Shown here: in pieces, positions 45,257 through 57,095 of the stretch
Layout: each line of letters opens with the position of its first letter
How positions within the stretch are numbered: position 1 is the stretch's first letter
Assembly (NCBI GenBank): GCA_951804985.1
Contig: OX638132.1
Span: 89,842,696 to 89,906,695 of the forward strand
Origin: Dryomyza anilis
Lineage: Eukaryota > Arthropoda > Insecta > Diptera > Dryomyzidae
Length of the DNA stretch: 64,000 nt
Direction of reading: 5' to 3'
The notes under the pieces: model-generated
What the model was told of the DNA's origin: nothing
Database searches by the model: none
Seen by the model: the letters and a program-made list of their open reading frames with translations, nothing else
Position numbers and translations under genes: made by a program

Positions 45257-45774
45257 TGTTACGAAAATTCAGTCTACGGAAAACTGTTCTACAAGTTCGT
45301 ATTTCTGGATTGTGTACAAAACAAAAACACACTAATGTTTGGTTTAAATTACAACAATGAACTTTATTATTTCACTTTAATAAACAACTTTACTAATAAC
45401 AAATTCTAACAACTGCTGCATGTCCACTATTTAACTTGACATTGTTCTCACAGAAGACGTACTCGACCACTTTACAATTACTACTGAAGTGAATGCCTCA
45501 AATGCGACGCTCTTATATACTGCATCTTATATACTGCATCGACAAACTTCGATATGTTTCGAGAACATTCTCCTCGTTTCGTGAATGACGCATGCTATTG
45601 GCATCTCATTCGCTCATATGTGTTTTAATGCGCTGATCTTCTATCTCTTTCTCGCACATTGCCTCAGTGCGCTGAATGATCTTCCGTCTCTTTCTAACAC
45701 ATGCTTAGTGCGCTGAATTGTCTTGCGTCTCATTTACTCTTGAACAGTTGTGTAAATTACCTCTTTTCGCAACA
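45257..45774 (-). mobile_element. Solo LTR, Ty3/gypsy type, inverted, with ATAT duplication
   Basis: Read on the minus strand it starts TGTTGCGAAAAGAGG and ends TTTTCGTAACA. A 4-bp ATAT lies on both sides (45253-45256 and 45775-45778). It is the longest copy (518 bp), with a small internal duplication of 'tatatactgcatc' near the TATA region. It lies 0.9 kb from its relative at 43836 in opposite orientation, so the two are independent insertions, not the two ends of one provirus-like element. Confidence 0.93.
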
Positions 45775-45825
45775 ATATAATTCGTCATCAATTAAACTCA
45801 ATAATGTCAAACAAATTTTAAACAA

Positions 45826-46200
45826 CTTTTAAGTGGATATAATCCAAAAAAAAATCATCCGATTTTAAAGGACAGGACTGGAGAAAATATGTCAGAGAAC
45901 GAATTATATGTTGTTCATATAATTGATTGGCTTATGTAGATATTATAAATTGTACTCGGAAAACCACAAGTATAATTATAATTATAATTCGTATTAAAAA
46001 AATGTAAATATTGTTCAAAAAAATGTGCGGAAATTAATAAAATTGAATAAAGTAAAAAAAGGTCCAAAAACCACGGATTTTTGTAAGTGGATATAATCCA
46101 TAAAAGTTCGGTTGGATTTTATTGGAATGGCAAAAATATACCAGCCCTGATCATGACCCGATCATATTATTCATATAATTGGTTGGGTTATGACACGGGA
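45826..46200 (+). repeat. Diverged direct repeat, offset about 254 bp
   Basis: 'taagtggatataatcca' at about 45831 and 46085 is followed in both by related sequence ending 'catataattg.ttgg.ttatg'. This suggests an old tandem duplication. Confidence 0.6.
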
Positions 46201-46270
46201 ATATTTCATGACCATTTCTCAATCAAGTCACTAGAACAATTTCTACTAGAGATGTTGTACTTTTTCTGAT

Positions 46271-46345
46271 TCTAGCAGGGCCGTTCTTGTTCTTGCATCG
46301 GAATGTCAAACTTGTTCTTGCAAAAAATGCGTTCATCACTCCATT
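46271..46345 (-). mobile_element. Fragment related to the nested hAT end
   Basis: On the minus strand 'agtgatgaacgcattttttg' and then 'caagaacaag' repeated twice resemble the right end of the element at 30931-32538 (TAGTGATGAT plus GCAAGAACAAG motifs). No duplication was found, so it is a remnant. Confidence 0.55.
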
Positions 46346-46379
46346 TGATGCAAACTGCGTTTTTGTCAGCTTAAAATAA

Positions 46380-48345
46380 ACACAGTTTTTATCTGGGGAA
46401 GTTAGTTAAGTACAGAGTTAGTGATTCTAATTAATTTGCTAGCTGAATTAATATTTATGACTTTTTACTGATTAAAGGTTGTATACTCCGCAATAATGAT
46501 TAATATTAATCAATTGAGAATTTCTAATGACTTCAGAGTATAGAGCATTTATTTGTGATAAACTGCAATGCAAATGAATTTCTTTTAATGTATTTCTTTA
46601 ATCGAACACTATCGTCTTAATTGCTAAAACATTAACATGCGACTTATTACTTTATACTGTTTTCTTCTTGTACCTATTTTTGCATTCTAATATTTCCACA
46701 AAATACCAGATACAAAACGGAACGGTTCAACCAACCATTCAACCGCTTGGCGCGCTCTACAGCGCAAAGTGTCTCAATTAATTAATCACTTACCATTATC
46801 ATATCATTATCTGCGCACAACTAGTTTTAATTGTTGATGCATTAGTTGAACACAACAAAAAACAAGTCGACGAATCAATTAGTTGAGTTGCGCACACAGG
46901 TTCTGCAATGAAACGAACGACCAAACACCAGCACTTCTCAAGTATTCCCCCCCCACGTGTCACAGTCTCAGTCCAAGTAATTGCAAGAAATGTCATTTTC
47001 TGGCCGACTAATTGAGGCGGCATCTGAAAACGGGAACTAACGACGGTATGGTTTGGGCGACGCAGAGAAGGCGACTCCATTAAACGGATCAAAAATGCAA
47101 AGTTGCATTAAATCAATTTGCATTAACATGCAATAGAAACTTGGAGTAGTAGTAGTAGTAGAAACAACAACAAAAACAAAAACAAGTCTATTAGCCGCAC
47201 AAAGCAGAGACAGACAGACAGACATGTTTGTATTTGCCGGTAGGTAGTTGCCGTTTGGGCCACAAGGGGCGTTTGCGGCATTTGAATTAGAGCAGTTACG
47301 GCCTGCCGCCTGGCGACTGTCATCCGCCATCCGTTCGTTCGGTTGCTCGTTTAGCGTCCGTTCGGCTACGCGTGTCTGCGCATTCGTCTCTCTTTCTGTA
47401 TGTTTTTGTTCATCTATCCATGTATCAGTCCGTCCGTCCATCTGTCCGTCCGTCGACGTCGACACATGCATGATTTAAACTAAATCTCGTAAATCCGCAT
47501 TTGCAATTTTAATTCGTCGTTTGTCGTAATTGAGCTGCCGTCGTTACCGTGTACCAATCTAACCGCGCATCTGTCGCTCTCGCCCGTTAGAGTTGAGCGT
47601 CGTCCCGTTCTTTCTTCTTGCGTGCTTCTTTACTCCTTTTTCCCCCTTCATTCATCGACCACATCGCTCTAACTTTGCTCGTTCCCCTTGATCTTACCAA
47701 CCCCTTTTACCAAAACCTCATTATCTTCTCTTCTCCATACGACCTGTTACAATCACTTATTCATCCATTTATAATATGCTCGTCGTCTGTCTGTCCTCAA
47801 GTCTGTCTGTATATCTGCCAGTTTATATGTTCGTCTGTCTATAATTTTGTCACTCCGTTTGTCGTTCGGCCCGTTCGCCGCCCTGTCTGTTTAGCAATGC
47901 GTATAATTAATAATTATTATTGCCACCGCAATTTGCGTTTCTTGCTCTTTCTCTCGCTCACTCGCTCGCTCATCCTCCATATCGTCTGTCACTGTTTCTG
48001 TCTCTTTCAGTGCCTTAAGTGCAAATTTATTATTTGCCTGCATTAAATACTCGACGTTTGCTCGTTGCTTGCTGCCTGCTACTGCTGCTGCTGCTTGTTC
48101 TTCAAGTAGCTTAAAATGTTTTCATTAATGTTACCTCCGTTTTGGCCAGCAAGTGGAATAGGACCCCCACCACCGCTCAAGCTCCCCCTCCGCCACTGCC
48201 TTAAAGGCACCTTTGTCACCGTCTCTTGCCGTCGCGTCGTCGACTCTTTTGCCGCTTTCGTTCGTTCGCACAGCAACAAAAAAAAAACAGTTTCCGCGCG
48301 TAATTCGGCATTTAAAGTAATTAGCTTGTGTGAGACAGTGGAACA
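46380..48345. other. Large unique island with TCTG/TCCG simple repeats
   Basis: GC-richer DNA from about 46700 includes (CTGT)n/(TCCG)n tracts at 47200-47225, 47430-47460 and 47780-47900, and 'cactcgctcgctcatcctcc' near 47960. Open frames 46799-47092 (-), 47037-47471 (-) and 47618-48046 (+) overlap each other and the simple repeats, and show no domain. This is the longest TE-poor stretch and probably holds conserved non-coding sequence. Confidence 0.45.
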
Positions 48346-48484
48346 AATTTAAAACACATATTCATAAAATAATTTTTGCATTAAGAAAATATTTGTATTA
48401 AGAGAAAGTTTTAAGATTGCATTTCAGATAATTTTCTAGATTAAATCAGTATAGTCGATATCTGAAAAAATTAGACTAATCGGA

Positions 48485-48685
48485 AAAAACTACAGTTTAA
48501 TGCCGAGTCCGAAAAGCGGTGTGAGAGCGCTTTTCATAGCCAATGTTTTACTTTCATAAATTTGCTATTGACTGTCGAGAGGTAACGTCTTATAAAACAA
48601 TGTTTTCTATGAAAAGATGTTGTGAAAGTCGCTGGTATTGAACCCGAGACCACTGCAAAAGCCAATTGAACCACCGAAGCTAAAG
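48485..48685 (-). mobile_element. Old, truncated tRNA-derived SINE
   Basis: On the minus strand it carries a degraded tRNA head ('gggttcaataccagc') and the SINE body blocks 'aacatcttttcatagaaaac', 'cctctcgacagtcaatagc' and 'ttggctatgaaaagcgctct'. The 3' part after 'aaactgtag' is missing. Confidence 0.8.
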
Positions 48686-48689
48686 TAAA

Positions 48690-49250
48690 AGTTGTGTTTT
48701 ATTTTATTTTTAATGAATATTTTGATATATAAAATATTTATGAAAAATAGTCGTAATGTAAAAATGAAGAAAACCTTTCACAAAATGTTAAAAAATATAT
48801 TTATAAGGAACAAAAGAAGAAAAAGAAGGAAGAGGAACAATTTAAACAAAAGAAGAACTAAAGAAGGATATTATATTTAAAAGGATAATTATAAGTCAAA
48901 ATGTAGGACGAATGGTAACCATAATTATATGTGATTATTTTATGTGATAATTTTATGATTTCCAAAAAAAAAACTGTTGCTTTCGATTAACCGTAAAACT
49001 TAAATATTTTGGAAATCATCATTAAATAAATCAAGATTAATTTTTTTCTTATTTCGTTAACCGGTCTAACATTTCAAAACTAGTTTAATTTTTTAACATG
49101 AATACAATTTTTATTTATATAACACAAAGTTATTGGAGAATAATAAATACGGGACTTTATTTCCATACCATTTTTTTGATTTTTTTTTTTGGCACAGAAA
49201 AAAAATTCTTCAATATGATGATTTTATTCAAAAATATTATGAATTTTTTC
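48690..49250. other. AT-rich DNA, no gene seen
   Basis: An A-rich patch at 48760-48880 gives a lysine/arginine-rich open frame (48692-48880) with no domain. A block near 49200 ('aattcttcaatatgatgatt') resembles repeat family 3. Confidence 0.4.
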
Positions 49251-49254
49251 ACCA

Positions 49255-49606
49255 ACTACCACATTCATTGAAACTCACCACACCGAAAAATCACCACTCC
49301 GAAACTCACCACACCGAAACGCACCACACCGAAACTCACCACACTAATAGTTTTACGGGGAAAAACGCTATGGGAAACAACTCTACGGGGAAGAATTCTA
49401 CAGGAAATAATTCTTCTTGGAAATCATTCTACGGGGAAGAATTCTACAGGAAGAAATTCTACTGGGAAGTATTCTAAGGAGAAGTATTCTACGAGGAAGT
49501 ATTCTACGCGAAAGAATTTTCTATAAGAAAAGTTGTTTTGGGGGAGAATTATTTTTGTTTTGATTACCAAAAATAGTGTCCACAGCGAAGCACGGGTTCC
49601 TGCTAT
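49255..49606 (-). mobile_element. HINE/mini-me-like element, 5' portion, inverted
   Basis: On the minus strand it runs from 'atagcaggaacccgtgcttc' through 'aataattctcccccaaaaca' to the GTAGAATTCTTCCCC array (about 49360-49510) and then the GTGTGGTGAGTTTC array (about 49268-49350). This is the same order as 21698-22385. The 3' half is absent. Confidence 0.75.
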
Positions 49607-49729
49607 TTTACACCTGTATACATTTATAATTCCTGTAAAGTTTATGTTATTTAATTGTTAAATACTGCTTGCTTGATTTATAAAATATTATTTTGAAAAA
49701 ACGAATTCTTTTTTTTTCAAAATAAATTT

Positions 49730-50140
49730 ATTGATGGACTTTTTTTACGAATTAAAAACAAAAAATGTTCCTTAAAGAAATAAAGTTCGAAAAAAAAAAA
49801 TTGTGCGAAAAAATATTTTTTTTTGTAAAACAAAATTTTTACTTTAGAACTGAAAAGTATGGCAAAAAATGAACAAAAAATAAATATTTTGAGTGAAATT
49901 TGGTTTGATGAACAACATACTTCAATATGATGTATTTTGATCATTAATATGATAAAACGTTTTCATCACATAAACTTCATTATATTGAAGAACACTTTTT
50001 CGGTCATTCATTATATTGATAATGAATTCATAACATTGATGTTTTGTAGTTACTAATATTATGAATAATTCTTTAATATAATGAATCATGGGTTGAAGAA
50101 CGAAATTCATCAATATGATGATGATTTGTTTCTGTGAGTA
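49730..50140 (+). repeat. Dispersed repeat family 3, copy B (uninterrupted)
   Basis: It matches 19340-19810, including the preceding GTGCGAAAAAA-type A-rich part. It lacks the MITE present in copy A, and so gives the pre-insertion sequence. Confidence 0.7.
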
Positions 50141-50199
50141 GTGTAAATTTTAAGATTTATTTGAATTTTTCATTTAATGATCTGTTAAAATTTCATCAC

Positions 50200-51200
50200 G
50201 AATCCCATCAACCTCCGCGTCTCTGCATCTCCCTTCAACCTACGCCACTGCGGTGATTTGTCAAACGACTTCATTCGATATCAATTAAATTGTGTTTCAT
50301 TTTATGCACTTTTTGCGTGGCATATAAAAAGAAAAAAACATAAAAAGACAAATACTCAACAGCAAAAACCTGCTGCCAGCATTTAATTGCTTTGGAGTGT
50401 GCGCAACAACGGCAACATCGACAGCAGCAGCAACATCGTCAGCAGCAGCAGCAACAACAACAGCACCAACTCGAGCAACATCCACATCAAGCAACATAAA
50501 GTGGATTTGTTGCTGTCATGTGCATCGAGCAAATGCAACAACAACCACCACGCAACTGACAAAAATATCAATGTGGACAACAAAAAAAATATTTAATATG
50601 AAAAATATGATAAAGGAACAACAACAATAACAGCAATAATAACGACACCGACAATAAAAATGGCGAAACTGTATCATTGACAAAAGTTGCCGCCGCCGTC
50701 TCAGTCGACAATATCGACAAATCATGGCAGCGGCAGCAGCAGCAACAACATTTAGCAAAAAGCAACGCAGACAACGTTTAAATGCCACAGGGCCTGGGAC
50801 AAGGAGAGGCCTTTCGGGGGCCTGCAAAGGGCGCAGCATATTTTTCATTTATCTGCGCCGCCTGCTGCCAGACTTGAGCCACCGCCGCCATCGACGACGA
50901 CGACAAGAGACGAAACGGCGACGGCAGCGCTTATGCGTTCATTTAAAGTATTTTTAAATGACACTCAATCAATCAAACAACAAAATAAAGCAAAAAGAGA
51001 AAAAAAGATTGTTTTTTTTTTGCAATTTTACCAGCAATCGACTGGTTGTGGAACCAGTGGTAAATAATAGGGAAAGCGGGGGATACTGTGAAATAAAAAA
51101 CCGTATATGCGATACATCGCGCAATTGCTGAATAAGCGAGTGTTGAGTGATTGAAAGTGCTTTTCATGCACAATGACATTCATTGAAAGCCAACGATTTG
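50200..51200. other. Higher-complexity unique island
   Basis: It contains CAGCAGCAACA runs (50400-50480, 50720-50760) and GC-rich unique sequence 'gagaggcctttcgggggcct' (about 50803), followed by 'cgccgcctgctgccagactt'. Frames on both strands (50296-50957) track the trinucleotide runs. No recognised domain is present. Confidence 0.45.
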
Positions 51201-51399
51201 CTTTTCATAATTTTATTATATTGGGGTTTTTGAGTGGCAATAAATTGACAACAACTTAAAAAAAAAACACACATATTTATCTGTTAAATGATTTTCTGTT
51301 TTTTTTTTCAAAAATATATGTTTATATTTTTAGATTAGATTTGGTGATTAGATTTGCTAATATTACAATCTTTACGTAGTTTTAATGAAAATTTAAAAA

Positions 51400-51540
51400 A
51401 AATATGTGGGACCGGAATCGGAACCCAAAGAATTATTTTGGTAGGAACCGAATCGGCATCGGAACCGCTATTTTAAAAATATTGAAACCAGAATCGGAAC
51501 CGATATTCCAATGGGTTTTATTCCGTGATAATGATTATTC
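51400..51540. repeat. GGAACCG-type repeat fragment
   Basis: 'gggaccggaatcggaaccca' and 'ggaaccgatattccaatggg' match 16685-16935 ('gggaaccgatattccaatag'). It probably carries the subterminal motifs of a DNA transposon. Confidence 0.6.
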
Positions 51541-51734
51541 TGATTAAATAATATTAAACATTTTTACAATTTCTTAAATTATGCACTATAGAATCATAAA
51601 TCATTTTCATATTAATCATTAGATCCGGAATGTTACAAAAAAAACATACAAAAATATTGTAAGAAAATCAAAATTTTATATTTAAATAACTTAAATATAT
51701 ATCAAAATATTATTATTTATATTTTACTTATTTT

Positions 51735-52705
51735 ACGCTTTCCAGTAGAATTCTTCCCCGTAGAGTTAAAAAAAATATGTGTAGAAGTTTTAGTGTGGTG
51801 AGTTTTAGTATGGTGAATTTTAATGTGGTGAGTTTTAGAGTGGTGAATTTTAGTGTGATGAGTTTTAGTGTGGTGAATTTTAGTGTGGTGAGTTTTAGTG
51901 TGGTAAGTTTTTGTGTGGTGATTTTTTTTTGTGGTGATTTTTAGTATGGTGAATTTTAGTGTGGTGAGTTTTAGAGTGGTGAATTTTAGTGTGATGAGTT
52001 TTAGTGTGGTGAATTTTAGTGTGGTGAGTTTTAGTGTGGTAAGTTTTTGTGTGGTGAATTTTTTTGTGGTGAGTTTTAGTGTGGTAAATTATAGTGTGAT
52101 GAGTTTTAGTGTGGTGAATTTTAGTGTGGTGAGTTTTAGTGTGGTAAGTTTTTGTGTGGTGAATTTTTTTGTGGTAAGTTTTAGTGTGGTAAATTTTAGT
52201 GTGATGAATTTTAGTGTGGTGAATTTTAGTGTGGTGAGTTTTAGTGTGGTAAGTTTTTGTGTGGTGAGTTTAAAGAGTTTCGATGTAGTGAGTTTAGGTG
52301 GGGTGAATTTTGGTGTGGTGAATTTCGGTATGGTGAGCTTAAAGAATTTGGAGTGGTTATTACCCTTGTGTGACCTATCTGGATATCACCATAATAAATG
52401 TTGGCATACACCATCTTGAAATTGTGCCTTCTATGGGACCACGCCCAGTGGTCCAAAATGATAAATATAACGCTGACCAAAATTTCATTAAATTTGCTTT
52501 ACCAATTTCTGATATAATGTGTTTTTACATTTTGGGTTATATGTGAGGTGCCACGCCCAGTCCACCAATCTCACTGAGATATAGCCTGTACTCTGCGCGG
52601 AACCAATATACATATTGTGTCAAAATTTTATTCAATTCGGTTCAGCCGTCGGAACATACATACATACATACATACTTATTTTCACAAATATATAGTAGAG
52701 ATAAT
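51735..52705 (+). mobile_element. HINE/mini-me-like element, copy 3
   Basis: A short GTAGAATTCTTCCCC remnant (51745) is followed by about 35 units of TTTTAGTGTGGTGAG (51785-52340), then 'tctggatatcaccataataa', 'ggtgccacgcccagtccacc' and 'attcaattcggttcagccgt'. It ends in (CATA)n and a TA-rich end near 52700. The order matches 22130-22745. It lacks the T-rich tract and the CAGA end. Confidence 0.75.
51785..52340 (+). repeat. 15-bp minisatellite with a ~165-bp higher-order unit
   Basis: Besides the 15-bp period, a longer series of variants ('agttttagagtggtgaattt', 'gtaagtttttgtgtggtga') repeats at about 51820, 51960, 52090 and 52210. This shows block duplication. Confidence 0.85.
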
Positions 52706-52859
52706 TAGCCTTGACTACTAAAAGTAAAATTGCGTTAACAGTTTTTTGGAAAACTTGTTGTGTAAGGACCTGTTATTTTGTATTCTAAAAGCGGCTGAAA
52801 AGGACCTAAAACTTCGAAAGCAATTTTATTAAAAACCCTACGTATTAGAAAAAACAGAG

Positions 52860-52930
52860 TATACAGTGAAAATTAGCACCAACGAATTATATATAGAATT
52901 TACATATGGGATGTCCATAGATATTTTATT
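52860..52930 (+). repeat. Fragment shared with the palindrome-bearing repeat at 19.85 kb
   Basis: 'gcaccaacgaattatatata' and 'acatatgggatgtccatag' correspond to 'gcaccgatgaattatatag' and 'gtatgggatttccatag' at 19868-19910. Here the second palindrome arm is absent. Confidence 0.6.
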
Positions 52931-53384
52931 TTCGTTTTATTGTGTAATGTTATTTCACTAAGAAATGGTGGCAAATTTACTACAGCTATGTATTTGTTTT
53001 GAATTAATATAGTTATATTAAATTTTCAATATTTTTAAATACATTTGTATTTAATTGACTTGATTTAACTACACAATGTAGGTATAGAATATTATAGAAA
53101 CTGTAGTAAGTATTTGTAGTAAGTATTTGTATTTAGCATTTTTAAAATACACAGGACTAAAAGACAGAATTTAAGACAAAGAATTTTCTGCGAGGTTGAT
53201 TATCAGAATTGATGATAAAAAGGTTACGTATTTAGTTTTTATTTCCATCAACAGGAAAATATAATTGTTGTACACTTTTGTCAATATTTATAATAATATT
53301 TTGTAAAATTATTAAATGTATGTTCGGCTTTAAAATTAATGCAGAATGCAGTAAAATTGTAGCTTACTTAAACTTAAATGGCCC
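52931..53384. other. AT-rich DNA and probable 3' UTR of the retroelement
   Basis: 53340-53384, read inverted, directly follows the stop codon of the reverse transcriptase and may be its 3' UTR. No poly(A)-like tail or target duplication was identified with confidence. Confidence 0.4.
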
Positions 53385-55226
53385 TTACAACCGTGGGTCG
53401 GTTTTGGCCGCTGAGATGAAGCCGCGCCAGTCAGATTTGCTTTGCGCGCGCTGACGCCAGTTAGAAATACCAAGCGTTGCCAGGTTGTCCTCAACTTGGT
53501 CTTTCCAACGCAGATTTGGACGCCCTCTTCTACGCTGTCCACCTTCGAGTTTCGATTCAAGCACCTTCTTGGCTGGAGTGTTTTCATCCATTCGTTCGAC
53601 ATAACCTAGACTGCGAAGCTGCTGGATCTTGATGCGCTTGACTATGTCAATGTCGTCGAATAACTCATACAGCTCGTGGTTCATCCTGATTCGATACTCG
53701 TTAGCAAAGCAGATAGGGCCAAAGATTTTACGGAGAATCTTTCTCTCGAACGCTCCCAGTACTCTCTCATCGGTGGAGGCCAACGTCCATGTTTCTGCAC
53801 CATAAAGTAGGACGGGCATGATGAGTGACTTGTAGAGCGTTATTTTTGTCCGGCGAGAGAGGGCTCTGCTTCTCAATTGCCTACTGAGCCCAAAGTAGCA
53901 CCTGTTGGCAAGAGTTATTCTCCGTTTGATCTCCAGGCTGACGTCGTTGTTGCTGTTTACGCAAGATCCCAGATAGACGAAGTCCTTCACAATGTCGAAC
54001 TTGTGGGTGACAAAATCATCTTTTTGTCCAAGACGCACGGACTCTTTTTTGCTTGTTGACACAAGGAACTTCGTCTTGTCCTCGTTCACCGCTAGACCCA
54101 TTCGACGCGACTCTTTCTCCAATCTGGAGAATGCTGCGCTGACTGCTCGTATGTTCCTGCCAATGATATCAATATCGTCGGCATATGCGAGCAGCATGAC
54201 ACTATTGTTGAGGATAGTGCCGCTTTGACGGAGTTCGGCAGCTCGAACTATTTTCTCCATCAATAAGTTAAAAAAGTCGCACGATAAGGAGGCACCCTGT
54301 CTGAAACCTCGTTCGGTATGGCTCGGAGAGGTCTTTTCCTATTCTCACTGAGCAACGTGTGTTGCTCAGGGTCATCCTGCAAAGCCATATAAGTTTCGCA
54401 GGTATACCGAACTCAGACATTGCGGCGTATAATCGTTCCCTTATCGGAGTGTCGAAGGCGGCTTTATAGTCGACTAATAGGTGGTAGGTATCGATCTGTT
54501 TTTCTAGGGTCTTTTCCTGGATTAGGCGCAATGTGAAAATCTGGTCTATGGTGGACTTTCCAGGTCTGAAGCCGCACTGATATGGTCCAATCAGTCTGTT
54601 GACGATGGGCTTCAGTCTTTCACATAATACGCTCGATAGAACCTTGTATGCGATATTGAGTAGGCTGATCCCACGGTAGTTGGCGCAGATAGGATTGGGC
54701 AGAGTACACTGAGGTTCCAGTCACTTGGCATGCTTTCATCCGACCATATTCTGCTTACGAGCTCGTGCATGCTCTCTATTAGCTCTTCGCCTCCGGTCTT
54801 AAACAATTCAGCAGGCAGGCCATCAGCACCTGCGGCTTTGTTGTTTTTCAGCCGAGCAATGGCTGTTCTGACCTCGTCATGGTCGGGTGGCGGAATCTCA
54901 ACGTCGTCATCAAGTACTGGGGTTGCAGGGTTTACTTCTCTATCGGTGGAATTGCGGTCATCATCACCGGTCAGCAGTTTAGAGAAGTGATCCCTCCATA
55001 TTTTCAGTGTGCTCTGGATATCTGTCACTAGATTTCCGTTCTCATCTTTACAAGAAGAGGCTCCGGATTTTGAACCTCCGGCTAGGCGTCTTATTTTTTC
55101 GAAGAATTTTCGAGCCTCATTCCTGTCCCCATGCATCTCAATCTCCTCACACTCACGTCTTACTGCCTCGCTTTTTTTACGCCTGAAAAGACGTCTCTCT
55201 TCCCACCTCTTCTCTTTGTATCGCAT
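53385..55226 (-). pseudogene. Non-LTR retrotransposon reverse transcriptase, 5'-truncated and frameshifted
   Basis: This is an RNA-dependent DNA polymerase remnant of a LINE-type element. Segment 54612-55226 holds the linker and start of the RT fold (NNKAAGADGLPAELF, then MPSDWNLSVLCPI). The frame breaks near 54720, after which CANYRGISLLNIAYKV and GPYQCGFRPGKSTIDQ lie in a second frame. 54268-54531 carries motif A (LLVDYKAAFD). Another shift near 54316 leads into GFRQGASLSCDFFN and the 292-residue segment 53385-54263 with the catalytic LLAYADDIDIIG. A thumb and C-terminal region follow (LYKSLIMPVLLYGAETWTL, RRRGRPNLRWKDQVEDNL), ending at a TAA. The endonuclease domain expected upstream is missing. 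The arrangement resembles widespread insect elements of the RTE/I-like group, but clade assignment needs a tree. It is inactive. Confidence 0.92.
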
Positions 55227-55229
55227 TGT

Positions 55230-55785
55230 AGCATATTTTTTAAATTTTTACGACATTTAAAAAAAAATATAAGTAAAAATAAATACAAAATATGTTTATT
55301 TTCTGTTATGTTATTGTTACATTTTATTATTTATGAATACAAAGTAGAAATGATGTACAATTTTGTATAGAAATATAGTAAATTTATGTAGTTTTGTATA
55401 GCAAAACTACTAATCTATGTAGTAAAAACAACTACATTTGCAAATACATTCGTTAAACATTCGAGGCATTCGATTGTATTGAAATTTCAATACCAATAAT
55501 TCCGATAGTTGGAAATGATGCATTTTAAGACGGAATTCAAGGAACATTTTAAGCATTCCATTTTACTATAAGAAATAATTATTGATTTGATATTTTTAAT
55601 TATTTTAAAAGCACTTTAAAAATAGTAAACAAAAGCTTTATTGAAATATAAAATTCATTAAAATCTAAATAAAAATGAATTTGGCATTCACAAATAAATG
55701 TGAATAAAAATCGTTGTTCAAAATAAAACTTTTAACACATGCATAAAAATGTTTGAAAATCAATTAAAAACTTTTATGCAAAATA
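55230..55785. other. AT-rich DNA left of the next island
   Basis: A small hairpin 'gtagttttgtatagcaaaac' plus 'tac' lies at about 55388-55410. Nothing else was recognised. Confidence 0.4.
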
Positions 55786-55789
55786 TGTG

Positions 55790-56250
55790 TTGCCGGAAAA
55801 AACACAAAGTGTTGCAGCGGAGAGGTTGCTGTGGGAAGAGGGCGGTGTTTTTTTTTTTGTTTTTTGATTTTTTTTTTGTACCAGGTCGACAGTCTGACTA
55901 ACCAACTGACTGAGTGGCGGCGACTGTTGTTGGCAACAGCATGTTGCATACGCATGCAACGCAGTCTGGCAGAAGGTGGCAACAAAATTGCGTCTGCAGT
56001 GTGCAAAACATTCGCAGAAATGAAAATACTAAAAATGAAAAACAGAAATACAGAAAAACTACTAATCACAGCACGTGCGATTGTGTGTTTAATATGGGTT
56101 TTTTTCTGCATGTGTTTGGGTTGATTTGTGTACATAACGCTTTTAAGCTGTGAATATATGACAGACATTGAATGACGATTAATTAAACACAAAACTATTT
56201 GAATGCTACGCGAGTTATTGGAGAAATTTAAATAGTAATTTGTAGACATG
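55790..56250. other. Small unique island
   Basis: The DNA is GC-richer, with 'ggcggcgactgttgttggca' (split by a line at 55919) and 'acagcatgttgcatacgcat'. A minus-strand frame (55764-56249, 161 codons) and a plus-strand frame (55831-56124) overlap without any recognised domain. Neither is convincing. Confidence 0.35.
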
Positions 56251-56394
56251 TGGCAAGTTACCTAATACAAAATTACTGTGTTTTAATTGATTATCTAAAA
56301 GAAGTTTAATTTATTGTTGTAAAAATTATCATGACATAATCAAGGACAAGGACAAGTTCTCGATAATCTCTACTAGGGAACTGAACTTCATTCA

Positions 56395-56570
56395 TCGCGA
56401 ACTTAGAGATTTTGTTTTTCAAAAAATATAAAGGGATTTTTGTTGAGAGATATTTTTCATTAAAAAAAAATAAAGCGGTTTTTTGGTTGAGATATACTTT
56501 TTATTTAAAAAAAGAAAAGTCTTTTGTTGAGAGTTATATGAAAACCTTTATTTAAAAAAAAAACTAAATT
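56395..56570 (+). repeat. About 55-bp tandem repeat, three units
   Basis: The units have the pattern GGGATTTTTGTTGAGAGATA followed by an A-rich tail. They are near 56433, 56475 and 56520 with indels. Confidence 0.7.
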
Positions 56571-56878
56571 GGTCCATTTATAGGAATTTATTTGTTGTTG
56601 CGTGGAAAAACATAAAAACTTTTTGGAAAATTGTGATTTCGACCAATGCGTCGTCTTAAAATTGGTTAACAATTTTTTTTTTGAAAATTTTTGTCGAATT
56701 TTTTTTTTTTTTGGAAAATATTTTTCAATAATTTTTTTTTTTCGAATAGTGATTTCGACCGTTGCGTTGTTTTTGTAGTCCAAACAAAATTTTAAATGTT
56801 GAATATTTTTTTTTTTTTGTAAAATTTGTTTACTATTTTTTTTTTTAAATTTTTCGAACATTGTTTTTGTTGAATATA

Positions 56879-57093
56879 AAGGGTTTTTCAATAAGAGCGC
56901 TACAAAAGTTTTTTTCAAGGGTTTTTCAACAAGGACGCTACAAAAGTAGAGCGACAGGCACCGCAAACGACGCCATATTTCTTGCCGCTCTTTTGACATT
57001 TCTCTTCAGTAAGGTTTGCCATTTCATGATGGAAAGATATACGAGCCAACAACGAGTCGAAATTATTAAATTTACTACCGAAATTCGAATTCG
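56879..57093 (+). mobile_element. mariner-derived fragments, two ends in tandem
   Basis: 'aagggtttttcaataagagc' plus 'gctacaaaagttttttt' (56879-56915) is an inverted mariner 3' end. Immediately after it, 'aagggtttttcaacaaggac' starts a second 5' end that runs through 'atttcatgatggaaagatat' to 'aaattcgaattcg' (57093), the centre of the palindromic MITE type. There the sequence switches abruptly to DINE. TA lies at 56877-56878. Confidence 0.88.
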
Positions 57094-57095
57094 TG

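Noticed and set aside
43836..45774. One complete LTR retrotransposon bounded by two LTRs
   Set aside because: The LTRs are in opposite orientation, each has its own ATAT duplication, and the DNA between carries no gag-pol frame.
47037..47471. 144-codon minus-strand frame
   Set aside because: It follows (CTGT)/(TCCG) simple repeats, no domain is seen, and overlapping frames exist in other phases.
56505..56999. 164-codon Lys-rich minus-strand frame, and similar ones at 57723-58096
   Set aside because: They are translations of poly(T)-rich tandem array units (poly-lysine on the opposite strand).
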